A stretch of 64,000 nt of DNA from the NCBI GenBank assembly GCA_020350725.1, contig CP070719.1:781026-845025 (forward strand). The letters are read 5' to 3'. The notes beneath the pieces were generated by a model. That model made no database searches and was not told where the DNA came from. It saw nothing but the letters and a program-made list of their open reading frames with translations. Each line of letters begins with the position of its first letter. Position 1 is the stretch's first letter. The stretch is from a bacterium (lineage in GTDB: Bacteria; BMS3Abin14). The position numbers and the translations under genes are program-made. Below are positions 44,077 through 53,052 of the stretch, piece after piece.

Positions 44077-45705
44077 CTAGACCGATTTTTCCTCTTCCAC
44101 CTCCAGCCAGGGAAGAGTGAAGGTGAACGATGAGCCCTGTCCCCGCTTGCTCCTGACGTCGATCTCCCCCCGGTTCTTCTTGACGATCCTTTCAACGACC
44201 GCCAGGCCGACGCCCGTGCCGGGGATATCCTCTCTGGACCCGCCTCTGTTGAACAGCTTGAAGATGTGGTCGATCCTGCCGCTGGGAATGCCGGTGCCGT
44301 TGTCGGACACGGTGAAGCATTGATGGATCTCGGCTCCCTTTTCCATCGTCCGATATTCTATCACGATACTGAGCCTTCGGCCGGGATCCCGGAACTTGAA
44401 CGCGTTGGACAGCAGGTTCGTGAAGAGATGGATCAGCTGATTCCTGTTGCCCAGGAGGACCGGTAGGTGATCGGGCAGGGCGACCGAAACGTCCTCGAGG
44501 AATTCCTCCGGCGTGGCCTCCTCGAGGGACTGGGCGATGACGTCCCTGACATCCACCCGCTCCCGGGAGTTCTCGGGACTGGCGAGGGACGCCCGAAAGA
44601 AGGTCAGCATGTCCGAAAGCCTCTTCGTGGTCTCCTTCGTCTTGCTCAGGATGACTTTGGCGAACTGGTTCCGCTCCTGGAGAGAGGCTGACTCACCCTT
44701 TTTCATGAGAAGGGAAGCGTACCCCCCGATGGTGGCGAGGGGATTGCGCAGGTCATGGGAGAGGATGGAGAGGAGTTCCTCCAGATCCATGTTCTGACTT
44801 CTCAACTCCCGGTTTCTCTTTTCCAGCTCCTGGTAGAGACGGGCGTTGTCGAGGTAGATCCCCACGTGGGAGCCCAGGGCGAAGAGAAATTCCATGTCGG
44901 CCTGGTTGAAGACATACGGCGGACCCGAGGCCACGGTCATTGTGCCGATGACCCTGTCCTGACTGATCAGGGGGATAACGGCCAGGGAGAGGAATTCCGG
45001 CGATCGGGTAACAACCCGTTCGCTCCTGCTCATGTCGTCTATGAGAACGGGCACCCTGTCGCGTACGACCTCGCCCTCGATGAGGTTGTTCCAGCCCTGC
45101 CTCGACAGGGCTTCGTTGATCTCGGAGGGTATGTTGATCGACTCGTGGAGCCTCAGTTCACCCGTCGCCGGGTCCAGAAGAAGAATGGTCCCCGCCTTGA
45201 CGGGAAGGAGGTCGGTGAGGGCCTGCAGGGCCTCCCGGGCCAGTTTTTTAGTGTCCGTGTAGGTGGCCACCCTGCCCGCTATGCCGGCGAGAGCCCCCAG
45301 CCGGTCATTCTGCGACTTCAGAATCTCCATGGCCCTGTAATCCGTCATGTCCCGGACGATGCCCAGGGTAAGAATGGGTAGCCCCTCCTCGTCGGTGAAC
45401 CTGGTCGCGGTGATCTGGCAGGTGAAATTCCGTCCGTCCCTTGCCCTGGCCGGGATCTCGCCCTGCCAGCATCCTGATCCCTCACCCAGGGCCTGGCTGA
45501 TCGACCAGTTACCGGCCTCCGACTCCGGATGGAGCATGGAAACACTCTGCCCCAGATATTCATCGCTGGTGTATCCGAACAGGCTCTCCATGGCCGGGTT
45601 GAAATAGAGGATCCGGCCCTCGTGGTTTACAACACAGGCGGCCACGGATGCTGACTGGAGATCTCTGAACTGGAAAAAAATCCTCTGCAGGACGGCCGGG
45701 TCCAT
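44077..45705 (-). CDS. PAS-GAF sensor histidine kinase, soluble
   Basis: A 542-residue cytoplasmic kinase with no membrane helix. Domains in order: PAS (about 15-130; YFNPAMESLFGYTSDEYLGQ), GAF (about 155-295), HisKA with LLSILSHDLRNPLATIGGYAS carrying the phospho-acceptor His, and HATPase (NLLSNAFKFRDPG, DNGTGIPSGRIDHIFKLFNR, GTGVGLAVVERIV). No response regulator gene is adjacent, so it is an orphan whose partner is elsewhere. The ATG at 45705 is nine bases from GGGAGA; a GTG at 45714 is the alternative. Confidence 0.9.
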   Translation of the reverse strand: MDPAVLQRIFFQFRDLQSASVAACVVNHEGRILYFNPAMESLFGYTSDEYLGQSVSMLHPESEAGNWSISQALGEGSGCWQGEIPARARDGRNFTCQITATRFTDEEGLPILTLGIVRDMTDYRAMEILKSQNDRLGALAGIAGRVATYTDTKKLAREALQALTDLLPVKAGTILLLDPATGELRLHESINIPSEINEALSRQGWNNLIEGEVVRDRVPVLIDDMSRSERVVTRSPEFLSLAVIPLISQDRVIGTMTVASGPPYVFNQADMEFLFALGSHVGIYLDNARLYQELEKRNRELRSQNMDLEELLSILSHDLRNPLATIGGYASLLMKKGESASLQERNQFAKVILSKTKETTKRLSDMLTFFRASLASPENSRERVDVRDVIAQSLEEATPEEFLEDVSVALPDHLPVLLGNRNQLIHLFTNLLSNAFKFRDPGRRLSIVIEYRTMEKGAEIHQCFTVSDNGTGIPSGRIDHIFKLFNRGGSREDIPGTGVGLAVVERIVKKNRGEIDVRSKRGQGSSFTFTLPWLEVEEEKSV

Positions 45706-45901
45706 GGAGGGCACTCTCCCTTCGGATGGCTGTCAAACAAGATAACCATTTTATTATCAAGGTAATCAGGAGGACTGTAAAGGGCTATTAGAATAAAGGA
45801 TGGCCGGGGGCCTCCGATCCGTTCCGCATCCCGCTGGACTTGGTTTTTCGGTAATGATACTTTGTTGCCAGGATCGATCCCCCCGCCGACAGGAGAAGGT
45901 G

Positions 45902-47143
45902 ATGAGAACAGGATATTTCGGCCTCCTATGCGCCCTGATCGGGACTCTCATAATGACCGCCGGATGCAGTGCGACGATTGCCCCTTCCTACAGTATTTTC
46001 GGCGATCCGCCCTCCACACCCGACGGACCCGTGTTCGCCCTTGCGGTGAACGCTGACAGGCAGGCAGCCGTGACGAAGGATGGTCTGTACCTCAGAAAAG
46101 CAGACGGGCCCTGGGTACCCGTTGACATCCCCGGCCTCCGGGTGCCGAAAAAGGTCTCTTCCCTCGCTATCGGCGGTGACGAGATCCTCGTTGGGTCGAA
46201 GGGCGAAGGGCTGTTCATCTACTCGGACGGGGTATGGGAGGTCAAGACCTCAAGGTACGGGGGGCTGCCGGATGACTCGGTATTCAGCATAGCGATCGAG
46301 GATGACGAACGGGGCCTTCCCGGCAAAAACGTCTGGGTGGGAACCGGAAAGGGTCTCGCAGTGAGGCGGGACGGCAGGTGGTCACTGTTTACTCCCGACG
46401 GGGACTGGCTCGCCGAGATCGCAGGCCCGTCATCCGGGGACAGGGAGCACTATTTCGTTCCTTCCGGATCCCGGATCGGGAGACCGGGTGAGGACAGGAA
46501 AAAATTCCGGCCGCCCGTCACTTCCATCGCGATCGGCGAGAAAAGGGTGGTCCTGGGAAGCGAACACTCCATGCTGGCTTACATGGAGGCCGGCAAGTTC
46601 GCCACTGCCGTCCTGGCCGAGGACGTCCAGATCAAGAGCCTGCTGGTCGAATCAGCCATGCTCTGGTGCGGGACCTCCAGGGGTCTCCTCTGGGGTCGTC
46701 TTTTTGGAGGAGGCGCGGTGGGTGTGCCTTACCCGTCCTGGCGGGGACCCATCGATTCCGCAACCACCCTTTACGGCGGCAGGGACGCCAGAGAGTTTGT
46801 CTACACCTTTTACAGGGTCGGGTACAATGTGGCTCACGTGGAGGATCTGGCCAGGGACGACAGGGGCGGCCTCTGGGTGGCATATGCAGACAGGGAGGGC
46901 CCACCAGCACTGGAATCCGGCATCCACCGGGAGGACACGGCCGAGAGGCCTTCCACCCCGGTCTCGGGTGTCTGGCGTTATATAGCCATCGACGATCACA
47001 TAGCTGCCAAACGTCATCAGGTATTCGAGAAATACGGCACAAACCTGGGCGTCAGAGGGCTTCCCACCCAACTGGAGTATACCGGTGACGAGGCCGGGGT
47101 CTGGCTGGGAACCGATTCGGCCCTGTACAACCTGAAGAGATAA
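45902..47143 (+). CDS. Lipoprotein with beta-propeller-like repeats
   Basis: A 413-residue protein with a lipoprotein signal (lipobox MTAGC, Cys at residue 21). The mature part holds propeller-blade-like units of the form G.D.I.VG..GEGLFIYSDGVW and NVWVGTGKGLAVRRDGRWSLF, similar to two-component-regulator propeller repeats. A surface or periplasmic scaffold or sensor role is possible; no enzyme motif is visible. The ATG at 45902 lies after AGGAGAAGG; an earlier in-frame ATG at 45800 is not preceded by a good site. It opens a four-gene block on the plus strand. Confidence 0.65.
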   Translation: MRTGYFGLLCALIGTLIMTAGCSATIAPSYSIFGDPPSTPDGPVFALAVNADRQAAVTKDGLYLRKADGPWVPVDIPGLRVPKKVSSLAIGGDEILVGSKGEGLFIYSDGVWEVKTSRYGGLPDDSVFSIAIEDDERGLPGKNVWVGTGKGLAVRRDGRWSLFTPDGDWLAEIAGPSSGDREHYFVPSGSRIGRPGEDRKKFRPPVTSIAIGEKRVVLGSEHSMLAYMEAGKFATAVLAEDVQIKSLLVESAMLWCGTSRGLLWGRLFGGGAVGVPYPSWRGPIDSATTLYGGRDAREFVYTFYRVGYNVAHVEDLARDDRGGLWVAYADREGPPALESGIHREDTAERPSTPVSGVWRYIAIDDHIAAKRHQVFEKYGTNLGVRGLPTQLEYTGDEAGVWLGTDSALYNLKR

Positions 47144-47415
47144 CCCGGGCTGCTGCCTAGGACGGCGCCCGGGTCGAAGGGGTCTTGACTCGGGTCCACT
47201 CTTGGGGTTCTATTGGGAGTTGGGCTCCCCGGCGGCTGTCGCAGGAGGTGTTCAGAGGTCTTCACCGGGGAAGGGGGCCCAACGCCCCGCATCCTGTCAT
47301 CTTTCCCTCTATGGGATCGAGTCGGATGCCGGCAGCTGAACCGTCAGGGAGGAACCACGTAATTCACCGGCCGGGAGGCACTCGACGCATTCCTGGAGGG
47401 CAACAGGAGAAATTC

Positions 47416-47664
47416 TTGAAAAGGCACCTCTATCAGTTCATACAGCATCTTGCCGTCTCGATCTTCATCGGTATCGCCGTTTACGGTATCATCATCTACA
47501 TGGGAGGGGAGGTCAACAAGAAGATCCCCGTCGGGACGTCCCTCCTCCTCGGCCTGGCGGCCGTTATCTGCGTTGTCGTCTTCGTCACCACGGGCGGGGT
47601 GCTGGACCGGATGATGGCCAAGGGGGCCGAGAAAGAAGACGCACCGGAAGAACGGAAAGGCTGA
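47416..47664 (+). CDS. Small two-helix membrane protein
   Basis: An 82-residue protein starting at TTG (47416) with ACAGGAGA six bases upstream: MKRHLYQFIQHLAV. Two membrane helices, about residues 12-29 (AVSIFIGIAVYGIIIYM) and 42-58 (SLLLGLAAVICVVVFV), are followed by a charged tail (MMAKGAEKEDAPEERKG). Family not recognised. It precedes the next gene by 11 nt, so the two are probably cotranslated. The 270-nt gap upstream, after the lipoprotein gene, contains nothing recognisable. Confidence 0.6.
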   Translation: MKRHLYQFIQHLAVSIFIGIAVYGIIIYMGGEVNKKIPVGTSLLLGLAAVICVVVFVTTGGVLDRMMAKGAEKEDAPEERKG

Positions 47665-47675
47665 TCGGGGGAAAA

Positions 47676-48182
47676 TTGACCGATCTCGGCAGGCTCTTCA
47701 GGGGCGAGCACCCGTTCATCAGCAGTCCCGGAAAATGGATCCTCGTCGGACACGGGATGACGGGCGGCGACATGAAGCGAATCCCCATGGAGGGACAGAT
47801 CGAGATCATCCACGGGGGGGGAAAGATCCTCACCAGGGGGAGCATGAACCTCGTATCCCACGTGGATCAGGTTTCGTTCAGTTCGCAGTACGAGATGACC
47901 CCCACGGAGATCCCCGAAGTGCTGTCTTTCTTTCAGGCCAACCCGGAGGTGGGCGATCTCCGCGGCCAGGTGGTGGCGTTTGATGACAGGATTATCAGTT
48001 CCTATCGATCAGGCGATGGGGCCCTGGTCGGAACCGAGGTTTTCCTGCGGGTTTCGGACAGGCGGTATCTGGTCACCGGCAGCCTGACGAGAGGGGACAG
48101 GATCGTCAACCTCTGGAAGCTGGACATGGTCAGACCGTCCAGCGGCAGCGGTTCAGAAGGTATTGTGGAGGCGAAGGAGTAG
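47676..48182 (+). CDS. Hypothetical cytoplasmic protein, beta-rich
   Basis: A 168-residue protein without signal or membrane segments, starting at TTG 47676 with GGGGGAAAA just upstream. Alternating patterns such as MEGQIEIIHGGGKILTRGSMNLVS and GQVVAFDDRIISSYRS suggest a lipocalin-like or similar beta barrel, but I do not recognise a family. Closely packed with the small membrane protein gene upstream and 59 nt before the repeat-protein gene. Confidence 0.55.
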   Translation: MTDLGRLFRGEHPFISSPGKWILVGHGMTGGDMKRIPMEGQIEIIHGGGKILTRGSMNLVSHVDQVSFSSQYEMTPTEIPEVLSFFQANPEVGDLRGQVVAFDDRIISSYRSGDGALVGTEVFLRVSDRRYLVTGSLTRGDRIVNLWKLDMVRPSSGSGSEGIVEAKE

Positions 48183-48241
48183 GGTACGCAGGCAATTGTA
48201 CCCCGGTTCTCCGGACCTGGGGTTCAACGGAGGACAATGTA

Positions 48242-49528
48242 ATGCCGATCAGAAAATCAACCGCACTCATATTCCTCGCCGTTCTTGTGGCGGGCCCGTC
48301 AGCACCCGCTCTTTGCCGGGCCGACGCCGTCCAGGACGCGGCCGCACTTCAGGAAGCCGGCGACTACCAGGGAGCCAATGACCTGCTCAAGAGGTCGGAG
48401 AGCGACCTGCAATCGCTTCTGAGGGAGAACACTGCCGCGATAAATTCCCAGATCTCGGCCCTGAACAAGGTCTCCAGCACCGAGGAGATCGAGAAGATGA
48501 AAGGAAGGAACAACCAGCTGCTCGCGGAAAGGAAGAAACTCAAAGCCGACCTGGCAAAGGTCCAGGAAGCGCTGAACGAGATCAGCGATACTGTTGAGTA
48601 TCTTCCCTACAGGGAGAGGGATACGGCCGCCGGCTACGAGGAGTTCCTGTCCAATTATCCCGCCAGCCCCTTCGCCGGAGAGGCGAAGGAACGCCTCAGC
48701 GACCTTCAGTTCGAGCCCTACAGAAAGGACGGCAGCATCGAGAGCCTCCAGGAGTTCATCACAAAATATCCCGACAGTCCCCATGTCCCTGAGGCTCAGG
48801 GCCTCCTGGACAGCGCCCTGTTCGCCTCCTACAGGGAGAGGGGCACTGCGGATGCCATTGAGGAGTTCCTCAGCCAGTACCCGGACAGTACCCATGCCGC
48901 TGACGCCAGGGTCCTTCTGGTGGGATTCCAGTACGCCCCGTACAGCGAGCAGGATACCGTGGAAGCTTACATGGAATTTCTCGACCTTCACCCCGACAAT
49001 CCCAATGCGGAGGCGGCCCGGAAACGCATGGAGGAGCTCCAGTTCGAACCTTACCGGGAGATGAACACCATCGAGGGCTTCGTTGAATTCCTGGAGAAGT
49101 ATCCAAAGAATCCGTTCGCCGGTGAGGTCCAGACCCGCCTGGGAGACCTTCAGTACCTCCCCTATTCCGAACAGGACACGGCTGACGGCTACGCCGAATT
49201 TCTGGAACTCTATCCGGACAGCCCCTTCGCGAAGGAGGCCAAGGCGAGGATGGACGACCTTCAATTCCTTACTTTTCAGGAGATGAATTCCGTCGAGGGC
49301 TACGAGGAGTTCATCGCAACCTATCCGGAGAACTCCCACATCGAGGAGGCGAGCACCCTCATCGAGGACCTGGAGTACGCCCCCTTCAGGGAAACCGGGA
49401 CAGTCGAGGCTCTGGAGGAGTTCATTGAATACTATCCGACCAACCGGCACGTGGAGGACGCCCGGGCCGTCCTGGAGGCCATGAAGGACAGGCCGGAGAC
49501 CGGACAGGCTCAGGGTGAGGGACAGTAG
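48242..49528 (+). CDS. Exported coiled-coil protein with eight 37-residue repeats
   Basis: A 428-residue protein: signal sequence (1-27), a short helical region, a coiled coil (about 50-115, rich in Glu/Lys/Leu heptads), then eight tandem repeats of exactly 37 residues from 122 to 417. Each starts with PYxExxT (Tyr at 123, 160, 197, 234, 271, 308; Phe at 345 and 382) and continues xxxYEEFLxxYPxSxxAxEAxxRLxDLQF. The YP.S..A..A part recalls the half-TPR of YbgF/BamD-type proteins, which suggests a solenoid that binds other envelope proteins. The 37-residue period is longer than the TPR 34. Function unknown; last in the four-gene block. Confidence 0.75.
   Translation: MPIRKSTALIFLAVLVAGPSAPALCRADAVQDAAALQEAGDYQGANDLLKRSESDLQSLLRENTAAINSQISALNKVSSTEEIEKMKGRNNQLLAERKKLKADLAKVQEALNEISDTVEYLPYRERDTAAGYEEFLSNYPASPFAGEAKERLSDLQFEPYRKDGSIESLQEFITKYPDSPHVPEAQGLLDSALFASYRERGTADAIEEFLSQYPDSTHAADARVLLVGFQYAPYSEQDTVEAYMEFLDLHPDNPNAEAARKRMEELQFEPYREMNTIEGFVEFLEKYPKNPFAGEVQTRLGDLQYLPYSEQDTADGYAEFLELYPDSPFAKEAKARMDDLQFLTFQEMNSVEGYEEFIATYPENSHIEEASTLIEDLEYAPFRETGTVEALEEFIEYYPTNRHVEDARAVLEAMKDRPETGQAQGEGQ
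48605..49492 (+). repeat. Eight in-frame 111-bp tandem repeats
   Basis: The coding repeats of the preceding protein span eight consecutive 111-bp units with no insertion or deletion between them. Units 4 and 6 (both PYSEQDT) and units 5 and 7 (REMN/QEMN) are the most alike, suggesting duplication of unit pairs. Confidence 0.8.
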
Positions 49529-49626
49529 AAGGAAGGCCCGCCCTCCCTCCGTGAGACGGGACCGCGGGTAAAAAGGCATGGGACAGACGACGGCATGAAT
49601 GATCCTGAAAACGGGGGACAGGTGCT

Positions 49627-50112
49627 GTGAACCGTCTCGGAGAGAAGGACGTCATCAGGGCACTCCTGGCGGCCGGACATGAACCGGCCGTCAGTGTTTT
49701 TGACCAGGGCACCGAGACGGCGGAGGCGGCTGCCCGGGAGCTTGATGTGGATGTGTCCAGGATCATCAAGTCCATGGTGTTCACCGTCGACGGAGCCCCG
49801 GTGCTCGCACTGCTGCCCGGTGACACGCGAGCCGACACCAAAGCCATAAAAAAACTGCTGAAGGCGAAAAAGGTCAGGCTGGCTGACCCGGACAAGGTCC
49901 TGCAATGGACCGGCTATCCCGTGGGGGCTGTCCCGCCCGTCGGCCACGCTTCGCCCCTGCCGGTCCTGCTGGACCTGAGCATCGCTGGGGGCGGCAAGAT
50001 CTATCCCGCCGCGGGGGAGATGAACAACCTCTTCGAGACGACCCTGGAGAAACTGCTGGGCATGACGGGTGGAACCCTCTGTGCCATCTCCCGACCGAGG
50101 GAGGGGGGTTGA
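49627..50112 (+). CDS. YbaK/EbsC-family aminoacyl-tRNA deacylase
   Basis: A 161-residue member of the YbaK/ProX superfamily, trans-editing factors that hydrolyse mischarged tRNAs such as Cys-tRNA(Pro). Seen: the N-terminal AGHEPAVSVFDQGTETAEAAA, the catalytic Lys region RIIKSMVF, GDTRADTKAIKKLL, and PVGAVPPVGHASPLPVLLD, the conserved GxxPPxG loop. GTG start at 49627. With the threonyl editing-like gene at 14.7 kb, this is the second trans-editing candidate in the window. The tRNA specificity cannot be read from sequence. Confidence 0.88.
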   Translation: MNRLGEKDVIRALLAAGHEPAVSVFDQGTETAEAAARELDVDVSRIIKSMVFTVDGAPVLALLPGDTRADTKAIKKLLKAKKVRLADPDKVLQWTGYPVGAVPPVGHASPLPVLLDLSIAGGGKIYPAAGEMNNLFETTLEKLLGMTGGTLCAISRPREGG

Positions 50113-50127
50113 GGTTTACGGTTGAAA

Positions 50128-50202
50128 AGCAGAGCATTGGAGTATTAGAAATTAGAGATTAGAGACCGATCCAAAGTCCGAAAACACGGTTCACGGTTAC
50201 AG
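50128..50202. repeat. Quasi-periodic intergenic repeat (ATTAGA and TTCACGGTT words)
   Basis: CAGAGCATTGGAGTATTAG, AAATTAGAGATTAGAGACC and then ACGGTTCACGGTTAC lie just beyond the YbaK gene. The first part repeats the wording at 15242-15281, the second that at 61860-61895. Confidence 0.7.
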
Positions 50203-50385
50203 ATTGCTTCACTCAGATATCGGTTCGCAATGACAACCGCTTTTCTCGCCGCGACCCCGCGTCCCCGTGTCGGTCTTTCGCCTGCCCTGAGCCTGTCGAA
50301 GGGCCCCACCGCCCCCTCTGGACCCTGGCCCCTGGACTCTGGACTCATTCCCCCCCCTCGCCCCTTCGGGCCCCCGCGTCCCCTC
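50201..50385. repeat. Dispersed repeat B, copy 1
   Basis: Starts with AGATTGCTTCACTCAG and GGTTCGCAATGACAACCGC, continues through TTTTCTCGCCGCGACC, a segment GCCTGAGCCTGTCGAAGGG, and ends in CTGGACTCTGGACTC words and GC-rich filler. The same order occurs at 62072-62255 and 62301-62511, with a partial copy inside mutY. No gene lies in 50113-50406. Confidence 0.85.
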
Positions 50386-50406
50386 AGGACACCGGTCGAG
50401 GGATGG

Positions 50407-50970
50407 CTAACTCTTCATCGCCGCCCCGATGACCTCGGAAAACTCATTCAAGATCCTCGCCGTGAGACCCCAGACCGGCTGATCATCCACCTGGTAAACG
50501 GGAGGTGGGAAGTCGAAATGCATCTCGGCCTCCACCTGCGTTCTCAGCAGATCCCTGACCGATGATCTGTGAACGCTTTGAACCTCACTCGGGTCGGGGG
50601 TGAAGAGGTAAGGCCATGGGATCGATCCGACAAAGGGTGCGACCAGGATCCTGGAAACCACCGTATTTCGCACACTCAACTTTCCCAGGACCCCCACATC
50701 GGAGGGAAGAATGCCCAGTTCCTCTTCCGTCTCTCGCAGTGCGGTTCGCAGGAGGTCCGGCCCGTCATTTTCCTGAACCATACCCCCGGGAAATCCCATC
50801 TGCCCACCGTGGATCCTCTCGCTGGCGGTACGCCTGATGAGAATGACCCCCAACTCTCCACCGTCAAGGTAGAGGGGGACGAGAACCGCCGCCACCGACT
50901 TCCATGACGACGCTCCGTCGATGATGCGATCCTCATAATCCGTGAGGATTTTGGCAATTAAATCCATCAT
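50407..50970 (-). CDS. NUDIX hydrolase, CoA pyrophosphatase type
   Basis: A 187-residue NUDIX protein. The region VILIRRTASERIHGGQMGFPGGMVQENDGPDLLRT followed by ALRETEEELGI has the CoA-diphosphatase (NudL/PCD1) arrangement: a basic RRT, HxGQxxFPGG, then the NUDIX helix with RExxEExG. These enzymes split CoA or oxidised CoA into phosphopantetheine and 3',5'-ADP. The N-terminal extension (MMDLIAKILTDYEDR) is short. It is transcribed alone, leftward, away from serA. Confidence 0.87.
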   Translation of the reverse strand: MMDLIAKILTDYEDRIIDGASSWKSVAAVLVPLYLDGGELGVILIRRTASERIHGGQMGFPGGMVQENDGPDLLRTALRETEEELGILPSDVGVLGKLSVRNTVVSRILVAPFVGSIPWPYLFTPDPSEVQSVHRSSVRDLLRTQVEAEMHFDFPPPVYQVDDQPVWGLTARILNEFSEVIGAAMKS

Positions 50971-51251
50971 ATACCGTTATGGTATCCCGAATGAGCGGTG
51001 AGGTCATCATCTGTTTTGAAATGGCGGTATAATGTTTATTAGTCCGGAGTTCGATACCTGATCAGGTCCAGGCAGCCGACCGGGTCGAGGAACAGGGCGA
51101 CACTTCGGAACATCCTTGTGCTTCCCTCATTGCCGGCATCCTGCGGGCATGGTAATTTCCGTTTAGACCACCCTGACCTGAATGAGCCGCAGGCCGGGTC
51201 TCAGGGGAGTCCATCTCGGCGACCGGGCGGAAAGGAGATCATGAACAGGTG
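50971..51251. other. serA upstream region
   Basis: A 281-base gap. A plus-strand TATAAT at 51028-51033 is a -10 candidate without a convincing -35. Just before serA, AAGGAG (51232-51237) precedes ATG AAC AGG TGA at 51241-51252, a three-codon frame whose stop overlaps the serA ATG (TGATG). Confidence 0.4.
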
Positions 51252-52871
51252 ATGAAGGTGCTTGTTACAGATGCCATTGATCAGGAGGGAATTGACCTCC
51301 TCGAAGCAGAGGAGGACCTGGAAGTGGTCGTGGACCATTCCCTGAAGAGGGACGGCCTGGCTGAAATCATCCCCGCTTTTCATGCCCTCATCACGAGGAG
51401 CGGGACATCGGTGACTGCCGGCATCATCGAAAAAGCCCGGAACCTGCGTGTGATAGGACGGGCAGGTGTCGGTGTCGACAACGTCGATATCGAGGCCGCC
51501 TCCCGGGCGGGGATCATCGTCATGAACGCGCCTACGGGCAACACCCTGGCTGCCACCGAACACACAATGGCCATGATGCTCGCCGCCGTCCGCAAGCTGC
51601 CCTTTGCCCACAACTCCCTGGAGGAAGGTCAGTGGAACCGCAAGATGTTCATGGGGATCCAGCTCTACAAGCGCACCCTGGGGATCGTCGGACTCGGCCG
51701 AATCGGCAGTGAGGTGGCGAAAAGGGCCAGGGCGTTCGATATGCATCTGCTGGCCTACGACCCCTACATCAAAAGAGAGAAGGCCGACAAGCTCGGAGTG
51801 GAGCTGGTGGAAAAATTCGATGACCTTCTCGACAGGTCCGATGTGATCACCTTCCACGTCCCCCTGACCAGCGAGACCCTCGGTATGGTGAAGACGCCCC
51901 AGTTCGAACGGATGAAGGACGGAGTGGTGCTCATCAACTGCGCCCGTGGCGGCGTGGTCAACGAAAACGACCTCGCCAAGGCCCTCAGAGCGAACAGGAT
52001 CTACATGGCGGCCCTGGACGTTTTCTCCGAGGAACCCCTCTCAACCGACTCCCCCCTGCATGGCCTGAATAACCTCATCGTCACACCCCACCTGGGCGCC
52101 AACACGGAAGAGGCCCAGAAGAACGTCTCCGTCATCATCGCCCAGCAGGTTATCAATGTCCTGAAGGGCAGGTCCTATGAGAACGCCGTCAACCTGCCTT
52201 ACGTGAGAGGCCGCCTCTCGCCGGAGCTACAGGCCTACTTCGATCTCTCAGAGAAGATCGGGCGCCTTCTTTCCCAGATCGTCACCGGCAGGATCGAGGA
52301 GGTACAGATCACCCAGGTCGGGTCCCTCTTCGCCGAGGACATCGGGGAGAAGGTCTTCGACTCCCCTTTTCGCTATCAGCCGTTCACTTTCGCCGTCCTG
52401 AAGGGTCTTCTCGACCACCGCATGCAGGAGGGGGTCAGCTACGTCAGCGCCCCCTACTACGCCAAGGAGAGGGAGATCGGCATCGTGGAAGCCAAGGCGG
52501 AGAGGGTCAAGAACTACAGCGATCTCATATCGGTTAAGATCACCACCGACAGGGGCTCGAACACCGTTGGGGGGACTGTGTTCGCCGACCTCAAGGGAAG
52601 AGTGGTCAACATCGACCAGTTCCTGGTGGATATCGTTGCCGAGGGGACCTTCCTGTTCTTCACCAACCAGGACCGCCCGGGTGTCATTGGCAGGGTGGGC
52701 ACCATCCTGGGCGACAACAGGATCAACGTCGCCGGTTTTTACCTCGGCCGGGAATCCTACCAGGGAAACGCCCTGGGCTTTGTCTCCCTCGACAGCAGGA
52801 TACCGGAAAACGTGCTTGAGGAGATCCGAAACCTGCCGGAGATCCTCGAAGCGAGGGAGATTATCCTGTAG
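51252..52871 (+). CDS. serA: D-3-phosphoglycerate dehydrogenase
   Basis: First enzyme of serine biosynthesis, oxidising 3-phosphoglycerate with NAD. The 539-residue long form has the substrate domain, the NAD-binding Rossmann domain (LGIVGLGRIGSEVAKRA), the catalytic Arg in NCARGGVVNE, Glu in DVFSEEP, His in TPHLGANTEEA, an intervening allosteric domain, and a C-terminal ACT domain (FTNQDRPGVIGRVGTILGDNRINVAGF) for serine feedback. The start is either ATG 51252 or GTG 51249; the best Shine-Dalgarno is 14 or 11 bases away. No other serine gene is adjacent. Confidence 0.95.
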   Translation: MKVLVTDAIDQEGIDLLEAEEDLEVVVDHSLKRDGLAEIIPAFHALITRSGTSVTAGIIEKARNLRVIGRAGVGVDNVDIEAASRAGIIVMNAPTGNTLAATEHTMAMMLAAVRKLPFAHNSLEEGQWNRKMFMGIQLYKRTLGIVGLGRIGSEVAKRARAFDMHLLAYDPYIKREKADKLGVELVEKFDDLLDRSDVITFHVPLTSETLGMVKTPQFERMKDGVVLINCARGGVVNENDLAKALRANRIYMAALDVFSEEPLSTDSPLHGLNNLIVTPHLGANTEEAQKNVSVIIAQQVINVLKGRSYENAVNLPYVRGRLSPELQAYFDLSEKIGRLLSQIVTGRIEEVQITQVGSLFAEDIGEKVFDSPFRYQPFTFAVLKGLLDHRMQEGVSYVSAPYYAKEREIGIVEAKAERVKNYSDLISVKITTDRGSNTVGGTVFADLKGRVVNIDQFLVDIVAEGTFLFFTNQDRPGVIGRVGTILGDNRINVAGFYLGRESYQGNALGFVSLDSRIPENVLEEIRNLPEILEAREIIL

Positions 52872-53052
52872 GTTCGATGACGCCGCCGGATGACCGGGGA
52901 CGCTGGTCCCGCCGATCCCGGGCCTGTGGTCCTGATTTCTCCTGATCCGGAGTGCGGGGCGGGGGGTTTCGATTCCGGGACGATCGGCCGGAAAGTGGAA
53001 CCTGGAAGAACGGCCGGGGTATAATTTCGGGTAACATGCGGGGGAGGTCGAG

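Noticed and set aside
50145-50348. Minus-strand frame with RGVAARKAVVIANRYLSEAI
   Set aside because: The same peptide appears in other copies of the dispersed repeat, so the frame reflects repeat DNA rather than a gene.
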